Positions 47,358 through 55,906 of a DNA stretch of 64,000 nucleotides are shown here, in pieces. The DNA is taken from assembly GCF_900115395.1 (NCBI RefSeq), contig NZ_FOWE01000015.1, positions 1 through 64,000 of the forward strand, in the 5' to 3' direction. Made by a program: the position numbers and the translations under genes. Each line of letters starts with the position of its first letter. Within the stretch, counting starts at the first letter, position 1. The notes under the pieces were generated by a model, which worked only from the letters and a program-made list of their open reading frames with translations, was not told the origin of the DNA and did not search any database. Source of the DNA: Geodermatophilus obscurus (lineage in GTDB: Bacteria; Actinomycetota; Actinomycetes; Mycobacteriales; Geodermatophilaceae).

Positions 47358-47752
47358 TGTTCGACAAGTACATCGTGTGCGAGGAGGGGTTCCGCACGCT
47401 CGACGACGGACGCACCGGCGGCGTCGTGGAGGTCCGGATGCCCTACTACCGGGGCCTGGCGCTGTCGATGGTCGAGGCCGTCGACCTCGTCGTCGACGGC
47501 CGGCCCGTGCCGGCCGCGCGCACCACGTTCACGGTGCACGGGAACACCTACCGCTTCGACCAGCTGCCGCGCACCACCGACGACCGCTGGGAGATGGGGG
47601 AGCGGGCGCAGCTCGCCTTCGAGACCGACGAGCCGCTGGCCGCGGGGGAGCACGACGTCGCCGTCGCCGTCCGGCTGCGCATCTCGTACATGCCCGTGCC
47701 CGGCGGCGGCCGGGACGCCAAGCGCCTGACCCTCGCTGCCCAGGAGATCTGA
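47357..47752 (+). CDS. CGDB/DUF6379-type beta subunit, type 1 (module 1)
   Basis: The 131-residue all-beta protein begins MFDKYIVCEEGFRTLDDGRT, with MPYYRGLALSMVEAVDLVVD and TTFTVHGNTYRFDQLPRTTD. I recall this family as the beta subunit of C-glycoside deglycosidases (DUF6379, CGDB). It is homologous to the N-terminal domain of the fused protein at 52197 (GFR, YRG, DGxxVP/IP, F-LDEL positions). It overlaps both neighbours by a few bases, indicating stoichiometric synthesis with the alpha subunit. Confidence 0.75.
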   Translation: MFDKYIVCEEGFRTLDDGRTGGVVEVRMPYYRGLALSMVEAVDLVVDGRPVPAARTTFTVHGNTYRFDQLPRTTDDRWEMGERAQLAFETDEPLAAGEHDVAVAVRLRISYMPVPGGGRDAKRLTLAAQEI

Positions 47753-48156
47753 TGGGACCCCTCGACGACCAGGTGGTGCGGGCCGACTCGCTCACCGCCA
47801 CGCCCGACGGCCTGGACATCGCCGTCTACTCGCACTGGTACCGGGCGCTGCCGCTGCCCTCGCTGGCCCGCGTCGACCTGACCGTGGACGGGGAGCGCAT
47901 CGAGCCCTCCTCGCTGTCGGTCACCGTGAACGGGCAGCGCCATCCCTTCGCCGCGCTGGCGGAGAAGGGCGACGAGTACTGGTTCACCACCGACCCGGTC
48001 CTGCTGCACGTGCCCGTCGAGACCGCCCCCGGACGCGAGCACCGCGTGCGGCTGCTCCTCGGGCTGTCGATCCCGTACATCCTCACCGGCCCGGACCGGG
48101 TGCCCCTGGTGGCGCCCAGCCTCACCGACAAGACCCTCACCGCGGCAGGAGCCTGA
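47752..48156 (+). CDS. CGDB/DUF6379-type beta subunit, type 2 (module 2)
   Basis: The 134-residue beta-rich protein (ADSLTATPDGLDIAVYSHWY, then LPSLARVDLTVDGERIEPSS) belongs to the same broad family but to a second type. Its closest relative in the window is 59785-60195 (DSLVRRPDGLGIALTVPWYR). It overlaps the preceding stop by TGATG and is 3 bp from the barrel gene at 48159, with which it probably forms an alpha/beta enzyme. Confidence 0.7.
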   Translation: MGPLDDQVVRADSLTATPDGLDIAVYSHWYRALPLPSLARVDLTVDGERIEPSSLSVTVNGQRHPFAALAEKGDEYWFTTDPVLLHVPVETAPGREHRVRLLLGLSIPYILTGPDRVPLVAPSLTDKTLTAAGA

Positions 48157-48158
48157 TC

Positions 48159-49190
48159 ATGACCGACACCGCACCCGGCCTGCCGCGCCTGGGCACCACC
48201 CTGTTCAGCCTCTCCCTGGAGCAGCGCAAGCCCGGCCGCGACTTCGCCTCGCTGGTGGCCGAGGTGGCGGCGCGCGACCTCGGCCCCGGCCTGGAGATGG
48301 TCGCCTTCCAGAGCCTGCGCGGCTGGCCGCGGCTGGACGACGCCGCCGTCCGCGAGGTCCGCGGTGTGATCGAGTCCTCCGGCCTCACCCCCTCGTGCCT
48401 GGCCATCAACAACGACCTCGGGCTCTACCCGGGCCGGCTGCTGACCGACGACGAGTCCCACGAGTACGTGGCCGTCCAGGTCCGCGGCGCCGCGGCGCTG
48501 GGCTTCCCGGTCGCCCGGGTGGGCGTCGAGACCAGCCCGGCGATCCTGGAGCGGCTCCTGCCCCTGGCCGAGGAACTCGGCGTCGCGGTGGGGGTGGAGA
48601 TCCACGCGCCGCTGACGATCGAGGCGCCGCCGGTGGCCGCGCTCAAGGAGCTCTTCGTCCGGCTGGACACCCCGTGGCTGGGGTTCATCCCCGACATGAG
48701 CTCCAGCATGCGGGCCATCCCGGAGGCCGTCTACGACGCCCACCGCGCCGCCGGCATCTCGCCGGAGCTGACGGCCATGACCAAGCAGCTGTGGGCCGAG
48801 CCCGGCCCGACGGTGGCCAAGTTCCCCGAGCTGGAGCGGCGGGCCGCCGAGGCGGGCGCGAGCCCGGCGCAGGTCGGCAACCTGAGGATGCTCTTCACGA
48901 TGCACGGGAAGATGGAGCCCGAGCGCTGGGCCGACTTCTTCCCGCACGTGGTGCACGTGCACGGCAAGTTCTACGGGATCGTGGACGGCCCCGACGGACT
49001 CACCGACCCGTCCATCGACTGGCCGACGGTCGCCCGCGTGCTGGTCGAGCAGCGCTACACCGGCTTCATCTCCAGCGAGTACGAGGCGCACGCGTACAGC
49101 GACCGCTACGACGCCTTCGACCAGGTCCGCGCCCAGCACGACATGCTCAAGGGGCTGCTCGAGGCCCAGGCCTCGGTGGTGGCCCGGTGA
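48159..49190 (+). CDS. TIM-barrel enzyme, probable deglycosidase alpha subunit (module 2)
   Basis: The 343-residue barrel starts MTDTAPGLPRLGTTLFSLSL and has LGPGLEMVAFQSLRGWPRLD, the metal-site segments GVEIHAPLTIEAPP and GFIPDMSSSMRAIP, and the end HVHGKFYGIVDG with TGFISSEYEAHAYSD. It is most like the barrel at 60192 (SSTMHAMSP, HVHAKFYDI, FFSSEWEGHAF), and both pair with a type-2 beta subunit. The shared KFY and SSE[YW]E motifs place it with the other three alpha-type barrels. Confidence 0.75.
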   Translation: MTDTAPGLPRLGTTLFSLSLEQRKPGRDFASLVAEVAARDLGPGLEMVAFQSLRGWPRLDDAAVREVRGVIESSGLTPSCLAINNDLGLYPGRLLTDDESHEYVAVQVRGAAALGFPVARVGVETSPAILERLLPLAEELGVAVGVEIHAPLTIEAPPVAALKELFVRLDTPWLGFIPDMSSSMRAIPEAVYDAHRAAGISPELTAMTKQLWAEPGPTVAKFPELERRAAEAGASPAQVGNLRMLFTMHGKMEPERWADFFPHVVHVHGKFYGIVDGPDGLTDPSIDWPTVARVLVEQRYTGFISSEYEAHAYSDRYDAFDQVRAQHDMLKGLLEAQASVVAR

Positions 49191-50698
49191 GCGGGTCGTA
49201 CGACGTCGTCGTCGTCGGCTCCGGCCCGGTGGGGACGGCGGTCGCCCGCGAGCTGGCCGACGCCGGCTCCGGCCTGCGGGTCCTCGTGCTCGAGGCCGGG
49301 CAGGCGCTCGGCGACACCGCCGGCGGGCACGTCAAGAACATCGCCGACGTCGACGAGCGCGACCGGCTGCTCGCCGGTCTCGCCACCGGCCCCGGCCCCC
49401 TGCCGGGGGGCACGCCGGCCCGGCCGGGGACGACGTTGGTCGGCGCTCCGGACATGCCCAACGCCGCGGTGTCCACCAACGTCGGCGGGATGGGCGCGCA
49501 CTGGACCGCGGCCTGTCCCCGCCCGGTGGACGACGAGGTGCCCGACTGCGTCGACCCCGCCGTGCTCGACGAGGCGCTGACCCGCGCGGAGGCGCTGCTC
49601 GCCGTCACGACGCACGCCTTCGACCGGGCGCCCCTAACCGGCGCGGTGCAGCGGGTGCTGGGCGAGCTGTTCGACCGTCCGCACCGCCGCCCGGCCGGAC
49701 CGATGCCGGTCGCCGTCACGGTGGGCGAGGACGGCACGCTGCACTGGACCGGTCCGGCGATCATCGCGGGGGACCTGTGGGACCGGACGGACGTCGAACT
49801 GCGCACCGGCACTCTCGTCCGGCGGGTCCTCCTCGACGCGGGACGGGTGACCGGGGTCGAGGCAGTCGACCTCGCCTCCGGGGAGCGTCACCAGATCCCC
49901 GCCCGTGCCGTCGTCGTCGCCGCCGACGCGTTCCGGACGCCGCAGCTGCTCTGGGCCTCGGGCATCCGCCCGCAGGCGCTGGGCCGGTACCTGACCGAGC
50001 ACCCGCAGGTCATGGCCGCCTCGCTCCTGGACGAGCGGTACGTCCCGGCGGACGCCCCCATCGACGCCGACCTCCCGGCCACGGCGGCCGCCGCGCCCGG
50101 GGGTGGGGCGATCGTCCCCGTCTCCGGGGTCTCCTGGGTGCCCTACGCCGCCGACCGGCCGTTCCACGGTCAGGTCATGCAGATGGACGCCTCGCCGATG
50201 CCGCTCGACCCGGGCGTGACCGTGCGTCCCGGTCAGGTGGTCGGCCTCGGCTGGTTCTGCCGGAAGGAGCTCTCGCCGGACAACCGCGTCCGGTTCGACG
50301 AGGACGCCGCCGATGAGCACGGGCTGCCGGCCATCCGCATCGACTACGCGCTCAGCGACGTCGACCGCGCGTCGATCGGCGCGGCTGTCGACGAGGTCCG
50401 CCGGGCGGCACGAGCCCTCGGCCAGCCGCTCGGCGACCCGTTCGTCATGCCGCCCGGCAGCTCGCTGCACTACCTCGGCACGACCCGGATGGGTGCGGCC
50501 GACGACGGCACGAGCGTCTGCGACCCGACCGGCCGCGTGTGGGGCACCGAGAACCTCTACGTCGGCGGCAACAACGTCATCCCGACCGCGACCGCCTGCA
50601 ACCCCACTCTCACCGCCGTCGCGCTCGGTGTCCTCACCGCCCGGTCCCTGGCCGCTTCGCTGGCCGCCACCCCCGTCGCCGAGGAGGCGCACGCATGA
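49187..50698 (+). CDS. GMC-family flavin oxidoreductase, probable glycoside 3-oxidase (copy 1)
   Basis: The 503-residue protein begins with the FAD motif VVVVGSGPVGTAVARELADA and has NVGGMGAHWTAACPRP, the middle strand VVVAADAFRTPQLLWASGIR, and the C-terminal GMC_oxred_C with a His in GSSLHYLGTTRMG and Asn in TACNPTLTAVALG, the expected HN catalytic pair. CarA of soil actinobacteria, which oxidises C- and O-glycosides at C3, is of this class. The GTG start overlaps the upstream stop (GTGA). Confidence 0.82.
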   Translation: MSGSYDVVVVGSGPVGTAVARELADAGSGLRVLVLEAGQALGDTAGGHVKNIADVDERDRLLAGLATGPGPLPGGTPARPGTTLVGAPDMPNAAVSTNVGGMGAHWTAACPRPVDDEVPDCVDPAVLDEALTRAEALLAVTTHAFDRAPLTGAVQRVLGELFDRPHRRPAGPMPVAVTVGEDGTLHWTGPAIIAGDLWDRTDVELRTGTLVRRVLLDAGRVTGVEAVDLASGERHQIPARAVVVAADAFRTPQLLWASGIRPQALGRYLTEHPQVMAASLLDERYVPADAPIDADLPATAAAAPGGGAIVPVSGVSWVPYAADRPFHGQVMQMDASPMPLDPGVTVRPGQVVGLGWFCRKELSPDNRVRFDEDAADEHGLPAIRIDYALSDVDRASIGAAVDEVRRAARALGQPLGDPFVMPPGSSLHYLGTTRMGAADDGTSVCDPTGRVWGTENLYVGGNNVIPTATACNPTLTAVALGVLTARSLAASLAATPVAEEAHA

Positions 50699-52200
50699 CC
50701 CCCCGAGTACTGATCGTCGGCAGCGGGCCGACCGGAGCCACCTACGCCCGGCTGCTCCTGGAGCAGGTCCCGGACGTCGAGGTCCTCATGGTCGAGGCAG
50801 GGCCGGTCGTGACCCGTCCGATCGGCATGAACGTCAAGAACGTCCCGGCCCCGGAGGAGCAGGCGGCGGCGCGACTGGCCTCGCAGGGCCGGTCGCACGA
50901 GAGCGGCGTCTCCGGCATCCCGGGCGGCGTGGTCGTCGAGGGGACGATCACCGCGCGGCAGGGCACCCACCTCATCGGCCGGGCCGCCGACGGTTCCCCG
51001 GGCATGCCCGCGGCGGCCGGCGCGACCTGCGTCGGCGGCCAGGGCGTGCACTGGACCTGCGCCACGCCCGCTCCGACCGGGCCGGAGCGCGTCGCCTTCA
51101 TCGCGGACGCGGACTGGGAGCAGCACCTCGCCGTCGCGGAGTCGCTGCTGCACGTCCACCGGCCGTGCTTCGACGGCGCGCCCCAGGCCGCGGCGATCCT
51201 GGAGCGGATCCGCGACGAGTTCGCGCCGGACGGCATCACGGTGCGCCCCCTGCCGGTGGCCGCCGACCCGCAGGCGGACGGCTCCCTGCGGTGGAGCGGC
51301 ACCGACGTCGTCCTCGACGGCGTGCCCGACGACGGCAGGTTCACCCTGCGCGCCGAGACGCTGTGCGTGCGGGTGCTCCGCGACGGCGACCGCGCCGTCG
51401 GCGCCGTGCTGCGCGACCTGCGCACCGGCGCGGAGGAGGAGGTCCGGGCCGACGTCGTCGTCCTGGCCGCCGACGCGCTGCGCACCCCGCAGCTGCTGTG
51501 GGCCTCCGGCATCCGCCCCGAGGCGCTGGGCCGGTACCTGACCGAGCACCCGCTGCTCTTCGGCGTGGTGGCGGTGCGGGGCGACGTCGTGCCGCCGCCG
51601 GAGGACCTCGCCGGGCCGGTCGACCCGATCCGGGCCATCATCGCGATCCCGTTCGACGAGGAGCACGGGCACCCGTACTCCGCGCAGATGATGTTCAGCC
51701 CCGTCTCGCCGGTACCACTGCCGGAGGGCAGCCGGTTCCGCGACAACCCCGGTGGCTACGTCGGCATGGGCTGGGGCCTCCGCAAGTGGCCCCGGCCGGA
51801 GGACCGGCTCACCTTCGAGGACGACGCGCCCGACGAGAACGGCCTGCCCGGCATCCGCATCGCCTACGAGCTCACCGACGTCGAGGAGGCGGACTTCGAG
51901 CGGGCCCGCAAGCACCAGGCCCGCGCCGCCGCCGCGCTCGGCGAGTTCGTCGACGGGATGCCCAGGGTCATGCCGGCCGGCAGCTCGCTGCACTACATGG
52001 GGACCGTCCGCATGGGCGAGACCGACGACGGCACCAGCGTCTGCGACGCGTGGTCGCGGGTGTGGGGCGTGCCCGGCTTGGTGCTCGCCGGCAACGGGCT
52101 GATCCCGACCGCCAACTCCATGAACCCCACCCTCACCAGCGTCGCCCTCGCCGTGCGCGGGGCCACGGCGCTGGCCACCGAACTCCGAGAAGGGGCATGA
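50695..52200 (+). CDS. GMC-family flavin oxidoreductase, probable glycoside 3-oxidase (copy 2)
   Basis: The 501-residue protein (VLIVGSGPTGATYARLLLEQ; TCVGGQGVHWTCATPAPTGP; GSSLHYMGTVRMGETDDGTS; TANSMNPTLTSVALAV) is a paralogue of the preceding gene with the same His and Asn positions. An insert with an extra GTITARQGTHLIG loop before the HWT motif and a different middle domain suggest a different substrate. It overlaps both neighbours (ATGA), so it is co-translated with copy 1 and with the fused enzyme downstream. Confidence 0.82.
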   Translation: MTPRVLIVGSGPTGATYARLLLEQVPDVEVLMVEAGPVVTRPIGMNVKNVPAPEEQAAARLASQGRSHESGVSGIPGGVVVEGTITARQGTHLIGRAADGSPGMPAAAGATCVGGQGVHWTCATPAPTGPERVAFIADADWEQHLAVAESLLHVHRPCFDGAPQAAAILERIRDEFAPDGITVRPLPVAADPQADGSLRWSGTDVVLDGVPDDGRFTLRAETLCVRVLRDGDRAVGAVLRDLRTGAEEEVRADVVVLAADALRTPQLLWASGIRPEALGRYLTEHPLLFGVVAVRGDVVPPPEDLAGPVDPIRAIIAIPFDEEHGHPYSAQMMFSPVSPVPLPEGSRFRDNPGGYVGMGWGLRKWPRPEDRLTFEDDAPDENGLPGIRIAYELTDVEEADFERARKHQARAAAALGEFVDGMPRVMPAGSSLHYMGTVRMGETDDGTSVCDAWSRVWGVPGLVLAGNGLIPTANSMNPTLTSVALAVRGATALATELREGA

Positions 52201-53501
52201 CCGTGCTCGAGTTCCCGATCATCCAAGGGCGGGGCTTTCGCAACGTCGTCGAGGACGGCCGGGTCACGGGCTTCTCCTTCCGGCTGCGCAACCCCAACTA
52301 CCGCGGCGGGCCGGCCAGCATGCTCGACGGCATCGAGGTCGTCGTCGACGGCGAGCGGATCCCCGACCACCTGCCGCTGTGGATGCTGCAGGGCCGCACC
52401 TTCACCCTCGACGAGCTGCGGGCCTCGACCGACGTCCGCTGGCAGCTCGACGAGCCGGCCACCATCACCGTGCCCAAACCCGGCGGCCTGTCCGTCGGCG
52501 TCCACCGCCTCGAGGCGACGGTCTACCTGCGGCGCTCGTACTTCCCGCCGCCGATCGCCCGGTCGGAGTTCGCGATCGCCGGCTCGGGAGTGATCGTCCC
52601 CCCGGTGCCCGACGGCGGCCTGCGGTACTGCGTCTCGACCTACAGCTACACCGGCGACGTGTACACGTCGATGACCCTCGAGGACGTCTTCGCCGACATC
52701 GCCGACCTGGGGGCGACCGGCATCGAGATCCTCGGTGAGGGCAACCTGCCGGGCTACCCGTCGCCCGGCGCGGCCTGGATCGACTCCTGGCACGGGCTGG
52801 TCGCCGAGTACGGCCTCACGCCCACGAACTTCGGCTCCTGGGTCGACACGACCCGGTTCTCCGGCCGCGACCTCACCGCGGAGGAGGGCGCCGAGCAGCT
52901 CCAGCAGGACCTGCGGCTGGCCAAGGAGCTCGGCTTCACCTCGGTGCGACCGAAGTTCGGCGTCGTCTCCTGGGACCTCGACCCGCACCCGATCTGGGAG
53001 CGGGTCGTCGAGCGCTCGCTCGACCTGGCCGCCGACCTCGACGTCGTCATCTGCCCGGAGATCCACTCGCCGACACCGATCGAGCACCCCGTCACCCAGG
53101 GGTACGTCGACTTCATCGGGAAGACCGGTACCGAGCACTTCAAGCTGCTCATCGACACCGGCATCTTCCAGACCGCCGCCGTGCGCGAGGCCGCGGAGAG
53201 CCTCGGCACGGACGACGAGGACGACATCCCCGCACCGTTGCGTCCGCTGCGCGTGCCCATGTCCGACCTGGTCGAGATCCTGCCGCACACGCACTTCATC
53301 CAGGCCAAGTTCTTCGAGATCGACGACTCGCTGCGCGACCTGCACGTCCCGTGGGGCGAGATCGTCCCGACCCTGGAGGACGCCGGCTGGAGCGGCTGGC
53401 TGTCCAGCGAGTACGAGGGACGGCGGGAGCCCTACCGCGGCCGTGACCAGGTGCGTCGCCAGCACGCCCTGCTGCGATCGCTGCAGCGAGGCCGCGGCTG
53501 A
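52197..53501 (+). CDS. Single-chain fusion of a CGDB/DUF6379-type domain with a deglycosidase-type TIM barrel (module 3)
   Basis: The 434-residue protein has a beta-type domain in residues 1-130 (GRGFRNVVEDGRVTGFSFRL; NPNYRGGPASMLDGIEVVVD; RTFTLDELRASTDVRWQLDE), homologous to the separate protein at 47357. A short linker leads to a full AP-endonuclease-2 barrel from about residue 140 (YCVSTYSYTGDVYTSMTLED; GIEILGEGNLPGYPSP; CPEIHSPTPIEHP; FIQAKFFEIDDSLRDLHVPW; WLSSEYEGRREPY). The order is beta then alpha, the reverse of module 1. No in-frame stop or ribosome site separates the parts. It presumably forms a self-contained alpha/beta deglycosidase. Confidence 0.8.
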   Translation: MTVLEFPIIQGRGFRNVVEDGRVTGFSFRLRNPNYRGGPASMLDGIEVVVDGERIPDHLPLWMLQGRTFTLDELRASTDVRWQLDEPATITVPKPGGLSVGVHRLEATVYLRRSYFPPPIARSEFAIAGSGVIVPPVPDGGLRYCVSTYSYTGDVYTSMTLEDVFADIADLGATGIEILGEGNLPGYPSPGAAWIDSWHGLVAEYGLTPTNFGSWVDTTRFSGRDLTAEEGAEQLQQDLRLAKELGFTSVRPKFGVVSWDLDPHPIWERVVERSLDLAADLDVVICPEIHSPTPIEHPVTQGYVDFIGKTGTEHFKLLIDTGIFQTAAVREAAESLGTDDEDDIPAPLRPLRVPMSDLVEILPHTHFIQAKFFEIDDSLRDLHVPWGEIVPTLEDAGWSGWLSSEYEGRREPYRGRDQVRRQHALLRSLQRGRG

Positions 53502-53611
53502 CCCGTGCCCCGATCCTGCCGACGGATCACGCCGCGGCCGTTCCGCGGACCGCCCCGCGCGCCCTGGACCCCAGCCCCGTCAACCGCCCCACAGAGGGAG
53601 TAGGACACGAC

Positions 53612-54391
53612 ATGACCACCATCGACGAGACGCAGGCGCTCGAGCAGCGCCTGGCAGCACTGGAGGAGCGGCTCGCCGCCGCTGAGCTGACCGCCACCCG
53701 TGCGCAGGACCGCGGCGCGGTCGACAACGTCTTCAACCGCTACATGCACTACCACAACGCCTACGAAGACGAGCGGATCATCGCCGAGCTCTGGGCCCAG
53801 CCGGGCACGCCGGGCATGTGGTCGCGCTACAACAACGTCGGTCGCTACACGACCTACGAGTCGGTGACCGCCTACCACCGGGGCCGGCCGCGCCCGGTCG
53901 GCAAGCTGCTCTTCCACTACGCGACGACGCCGGTCATCGAGGTGGGCGCCGACGGGCAGACGGCCAAGGGCATCTGGATCATGGCCGGCCTCGAGTCCGG
54001 CCTCATGGACCCTGGGGTGGCGCGCAACGTACCGCCGTGGGTCCTCTCCGGGGGCGACGTCGACGGCAAGCCGGTCTGGGCGCACTGGGTCTGGTGCAAG
54101 TACGGCGTCGACTTCGTCAAGCAGGACGGCGAGTGGCGCATCTGGCACTTCCGCTGCTACGAGGTCGCGCGGGCGCCGTTCAACCGGGACTGGATCTCCT
54201 TCGCCAAGGACAACCAGGAGAGCCACGACTCGCAGCTGGCCTGGTTCGGCGACGACGGGGTGCCGGTCTTCCTCCCGCCGGTCGACGAGCCGGTGGAGAC
54301 CGAGTACCACCCCTACGCCAATGACCGGGCGCAGACCCTCGAGCCCCTGCCGCCGGTGCCGTACACCGACTTCGAGGACACGTTCAAGTAG
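53612..54391 (+). CDS. SnoaL/NTF2-like protein with N-terminal coiled coil
   Basis: The 259-residue protein starts with a heptad-rich coil (ALEQRLAALEERLAAAELTA) and continues with a SnoaL_4/NTF2-like cone fold (DRGAVDNVFNRYMHYHNAYE; TTYESVTAYHRGRPRPVGKL; WAHWVWCKYGVDFVKQDGEW; WHFRCYEVARAPF). Such domains act as hydratases, dehydratases, isomerases or as ligand-binding parts; a role on the aglycone or a keto-sugar is possible but unproven. GGAGTAGG lies upstream of the ATG at 53612. The stop overlaps the next start by one base. Confidence 0.8.
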   Translation: MTTIDETQALEQRLAALEERLAAAELTATRAQDRGAVDNVFNRYMHYHNAYEDERIIAELWAQPGTPGMWSRYNNVGRYTTYESVTAYHRGRPRPVGKLLFHYATTPVIEVGADGQTAKGIWIMAGLESGLMDPGVARNVPPWVLSGGDVDGKPVWAHWVWCKYGVDFVKQDGEWRIWHFRCYEVARAPFNRDWISFAKDNQESHDSQLAWFGDDGVPVFLPPVDEPVETEYHPYANDRAQTLEPLPPVPYTDFEDTFK

Positions 54392-55809
54392 TGGAGACCA
54401 CGGTTCCCGCGGCGGGGCGGGCCGACGCCCCGCCGCGGCGGCCGGGGGTGCTGCTGGCGATCGCCTGCGCCGCGCAGTTCATCTGCGTCCTGGACACCTC
54501 GATCGTCAACGTGGCCCTGCCCCCGATGCAGGAGAGCCTCGGGCTCTCGGCCACCGGCCTGCAGTGGGTGGTGAGCAGCTACACGCTCACCTTCGCCGGC
54601 TTCCTCCTGCTCGGGGGGCGGATCGGCGACCTGTGGGGGCGGAAGAACGCCTTCCTCGGCGGCCTGACGCTCTTCGCCCTCGCCAGCCTGGCCGGCGGCC
54701 TGGCCCAGGAGGGCTGGCAGCTGGTCGCGGCGCGCTTCGCCCAGGGCATCGGCGGCGCGGTCCTCGTCCCGACGACGCTCAGCCTGATCACCGCCGGGTT
54801 CCCCGATCCCCGGGCGCGCGCCCGCGCCCTCGGCCTGCTGACCGCGGCCGCCGCGTCGGGCAGCGCCCTCGGCGGGGTCTTGGGCGGCCTGCTCACCGGC
54901 CTGCTCAGCTGGCGGTGGGTGCTCTTCGTCAACGTGCCGCTGGGTGCCGTGCTCGCCGTCGCCGCGGTGTGGGCGCTGACCGGGCGGCAGCCGGGCCACG
55001 TCCGGGGCCGGTTGGACCTTCCCGGCTCGGTCACGGTCACCGCGGGGACGGCGCTACTCGTCGCCGCGGTGATCCTCGGCGAGGAGCGGGGCTGGCTCTC
55101 GGCGCCGGCCCTCGGGTGCCTCGTGGGCGCGGGCGCGTCGTTCGTGGCCTTCGTGGCCGCGGAGCGGCGTGCCGAGCAGCCCGTTGTCCCGCTGTCGGTG
55201 CTGCGGGTGCGGCCGGTGACGGTCGCCAACTCGCTGTCGGCGCTGACCGGCGGGGTGCTCCCGGCGATGATGTTCTTCCTGGTGCTGTACCTGCAGCAGG
55301 TGCTCGGGCTGGACCCGCTCATGGCCGGGCTCGCCTTGGCGCCGGCGGCGGTCGGGATCGCCCTCGGCGCCCAGGTCGCCTCGCGCACCATCGAGCGGCT
55401 CGGACCGGCCCGGCTCTTCCAGCTCGGCGCCCTGGTGGCCGCCGCGTCGCTGTTCTGGCTCTCCCGGCTGGAGGTCGGCGGCTCCTACTGGACCGACGTC
55501 CTGGTCCCCAGCGTCCTGGCCATGGCCGGCTTCGGCGCGGCCGGGCTGCCGCTGACGGTGACGGCCGCCACCGGCCTGGGACCCGAGCGCGCCGGCCTCG
55601 CCTCCGGGCTGCTGTCCATGTCGCGCCAGGTGGGCAGCGCCGTCGGGCTGGCAGCGCTGGTCGCCGTCGCCAGCACGGGGACGCCCGGTGCGAGCGCCGA
55701 GGCGCTCACCCAGGGGTTCGGCATCGGGCTGCTCGCCGGTGCCGGGCTGCAGGTGGCCGCGTGCCTGGGCGGGTTCGCGCTGCCCCGCCGGCCCCATCAC
55801 CCGAGCTGA
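54391..55809 (+). CDS. DHA2-family MFS transporter
   Basis: The 472-residue, 14-helix transporter has FICVLDTSIVNVALPPMQES in helix 1, GGRIGDLWGRKNAFLGG after helix 2, and FAQGIGGAVLVPTTLSLITA. The GTG start overlaps the SnoaL-like stop by one base. Its place inside the catabolic operon suggests efflux of an aglycone released by deglycosylation, or uptake of a glycoside; the DHA2 class is mostly export, so I favour efflux. Confidence 0.88.
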   Translation: METTVPAAGRADAPPRRPGVLLAIACAAQFICVLDTSIVNVALPPMQESLGLSATGLQWVVSSYTLTFAGFLLLGGRIGDLWGRKNAFLGGLTLFALASLAGGLAQEGWQLVAARFAQGIGGAVLVPTTLSLITAGFPDPRARARALGLLTAAAASGSALGGVLGGLLTGLLSWRWVLFVNVPLGAVLAVAAVWALTGRQPGHVRGRLDLPGSVTVTAGTALLVAAVILGEERGWLSAPALGCLVGAGASFVAFVAAERRAEQPVVPLSVLRVRPVTVANSLSALTGGVLPAMMFFLVLYLQQVLGLDPLMAGLALAPAAVGIALGAQVASRTIERLGPARLFQLGALVAAASLFWLSRLEVGGSYWTDVLVPSVLAMAGFGAAGLPLTVTAATGLGPERAGLASGLLSMSRQVGSAVGLAALVAVASTGTPGASAEALTQGFGIGLLAGAGLQVAACLGGFALPRRPHHPS

Positions 55810-55906
55810 TACGACCCATCGACCGGATGCGTTGGTGTTCCGGGTCACCGACGGCCATCTTTATGCACGCGACCAACAAAAATACGGCACAGGAAGAGAG
55901 GCCAGC
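55810..55906 (+). promoter_or_regulatory. AT-rich spacer with a possible promoter before the barrel tandem
   Basis: The spacer contains the least GC-rich patch of the cluster (ATCTTTATGCA and CAACAAAAATAC). TTGGTG near 55832 and TTTATG near 55860 could act as -35 and -10. No copy of the 25-bp operator is visible, so the genes downstream may follow a different regulator, perhaps ROK regulator 3. Confidence 0.35.
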
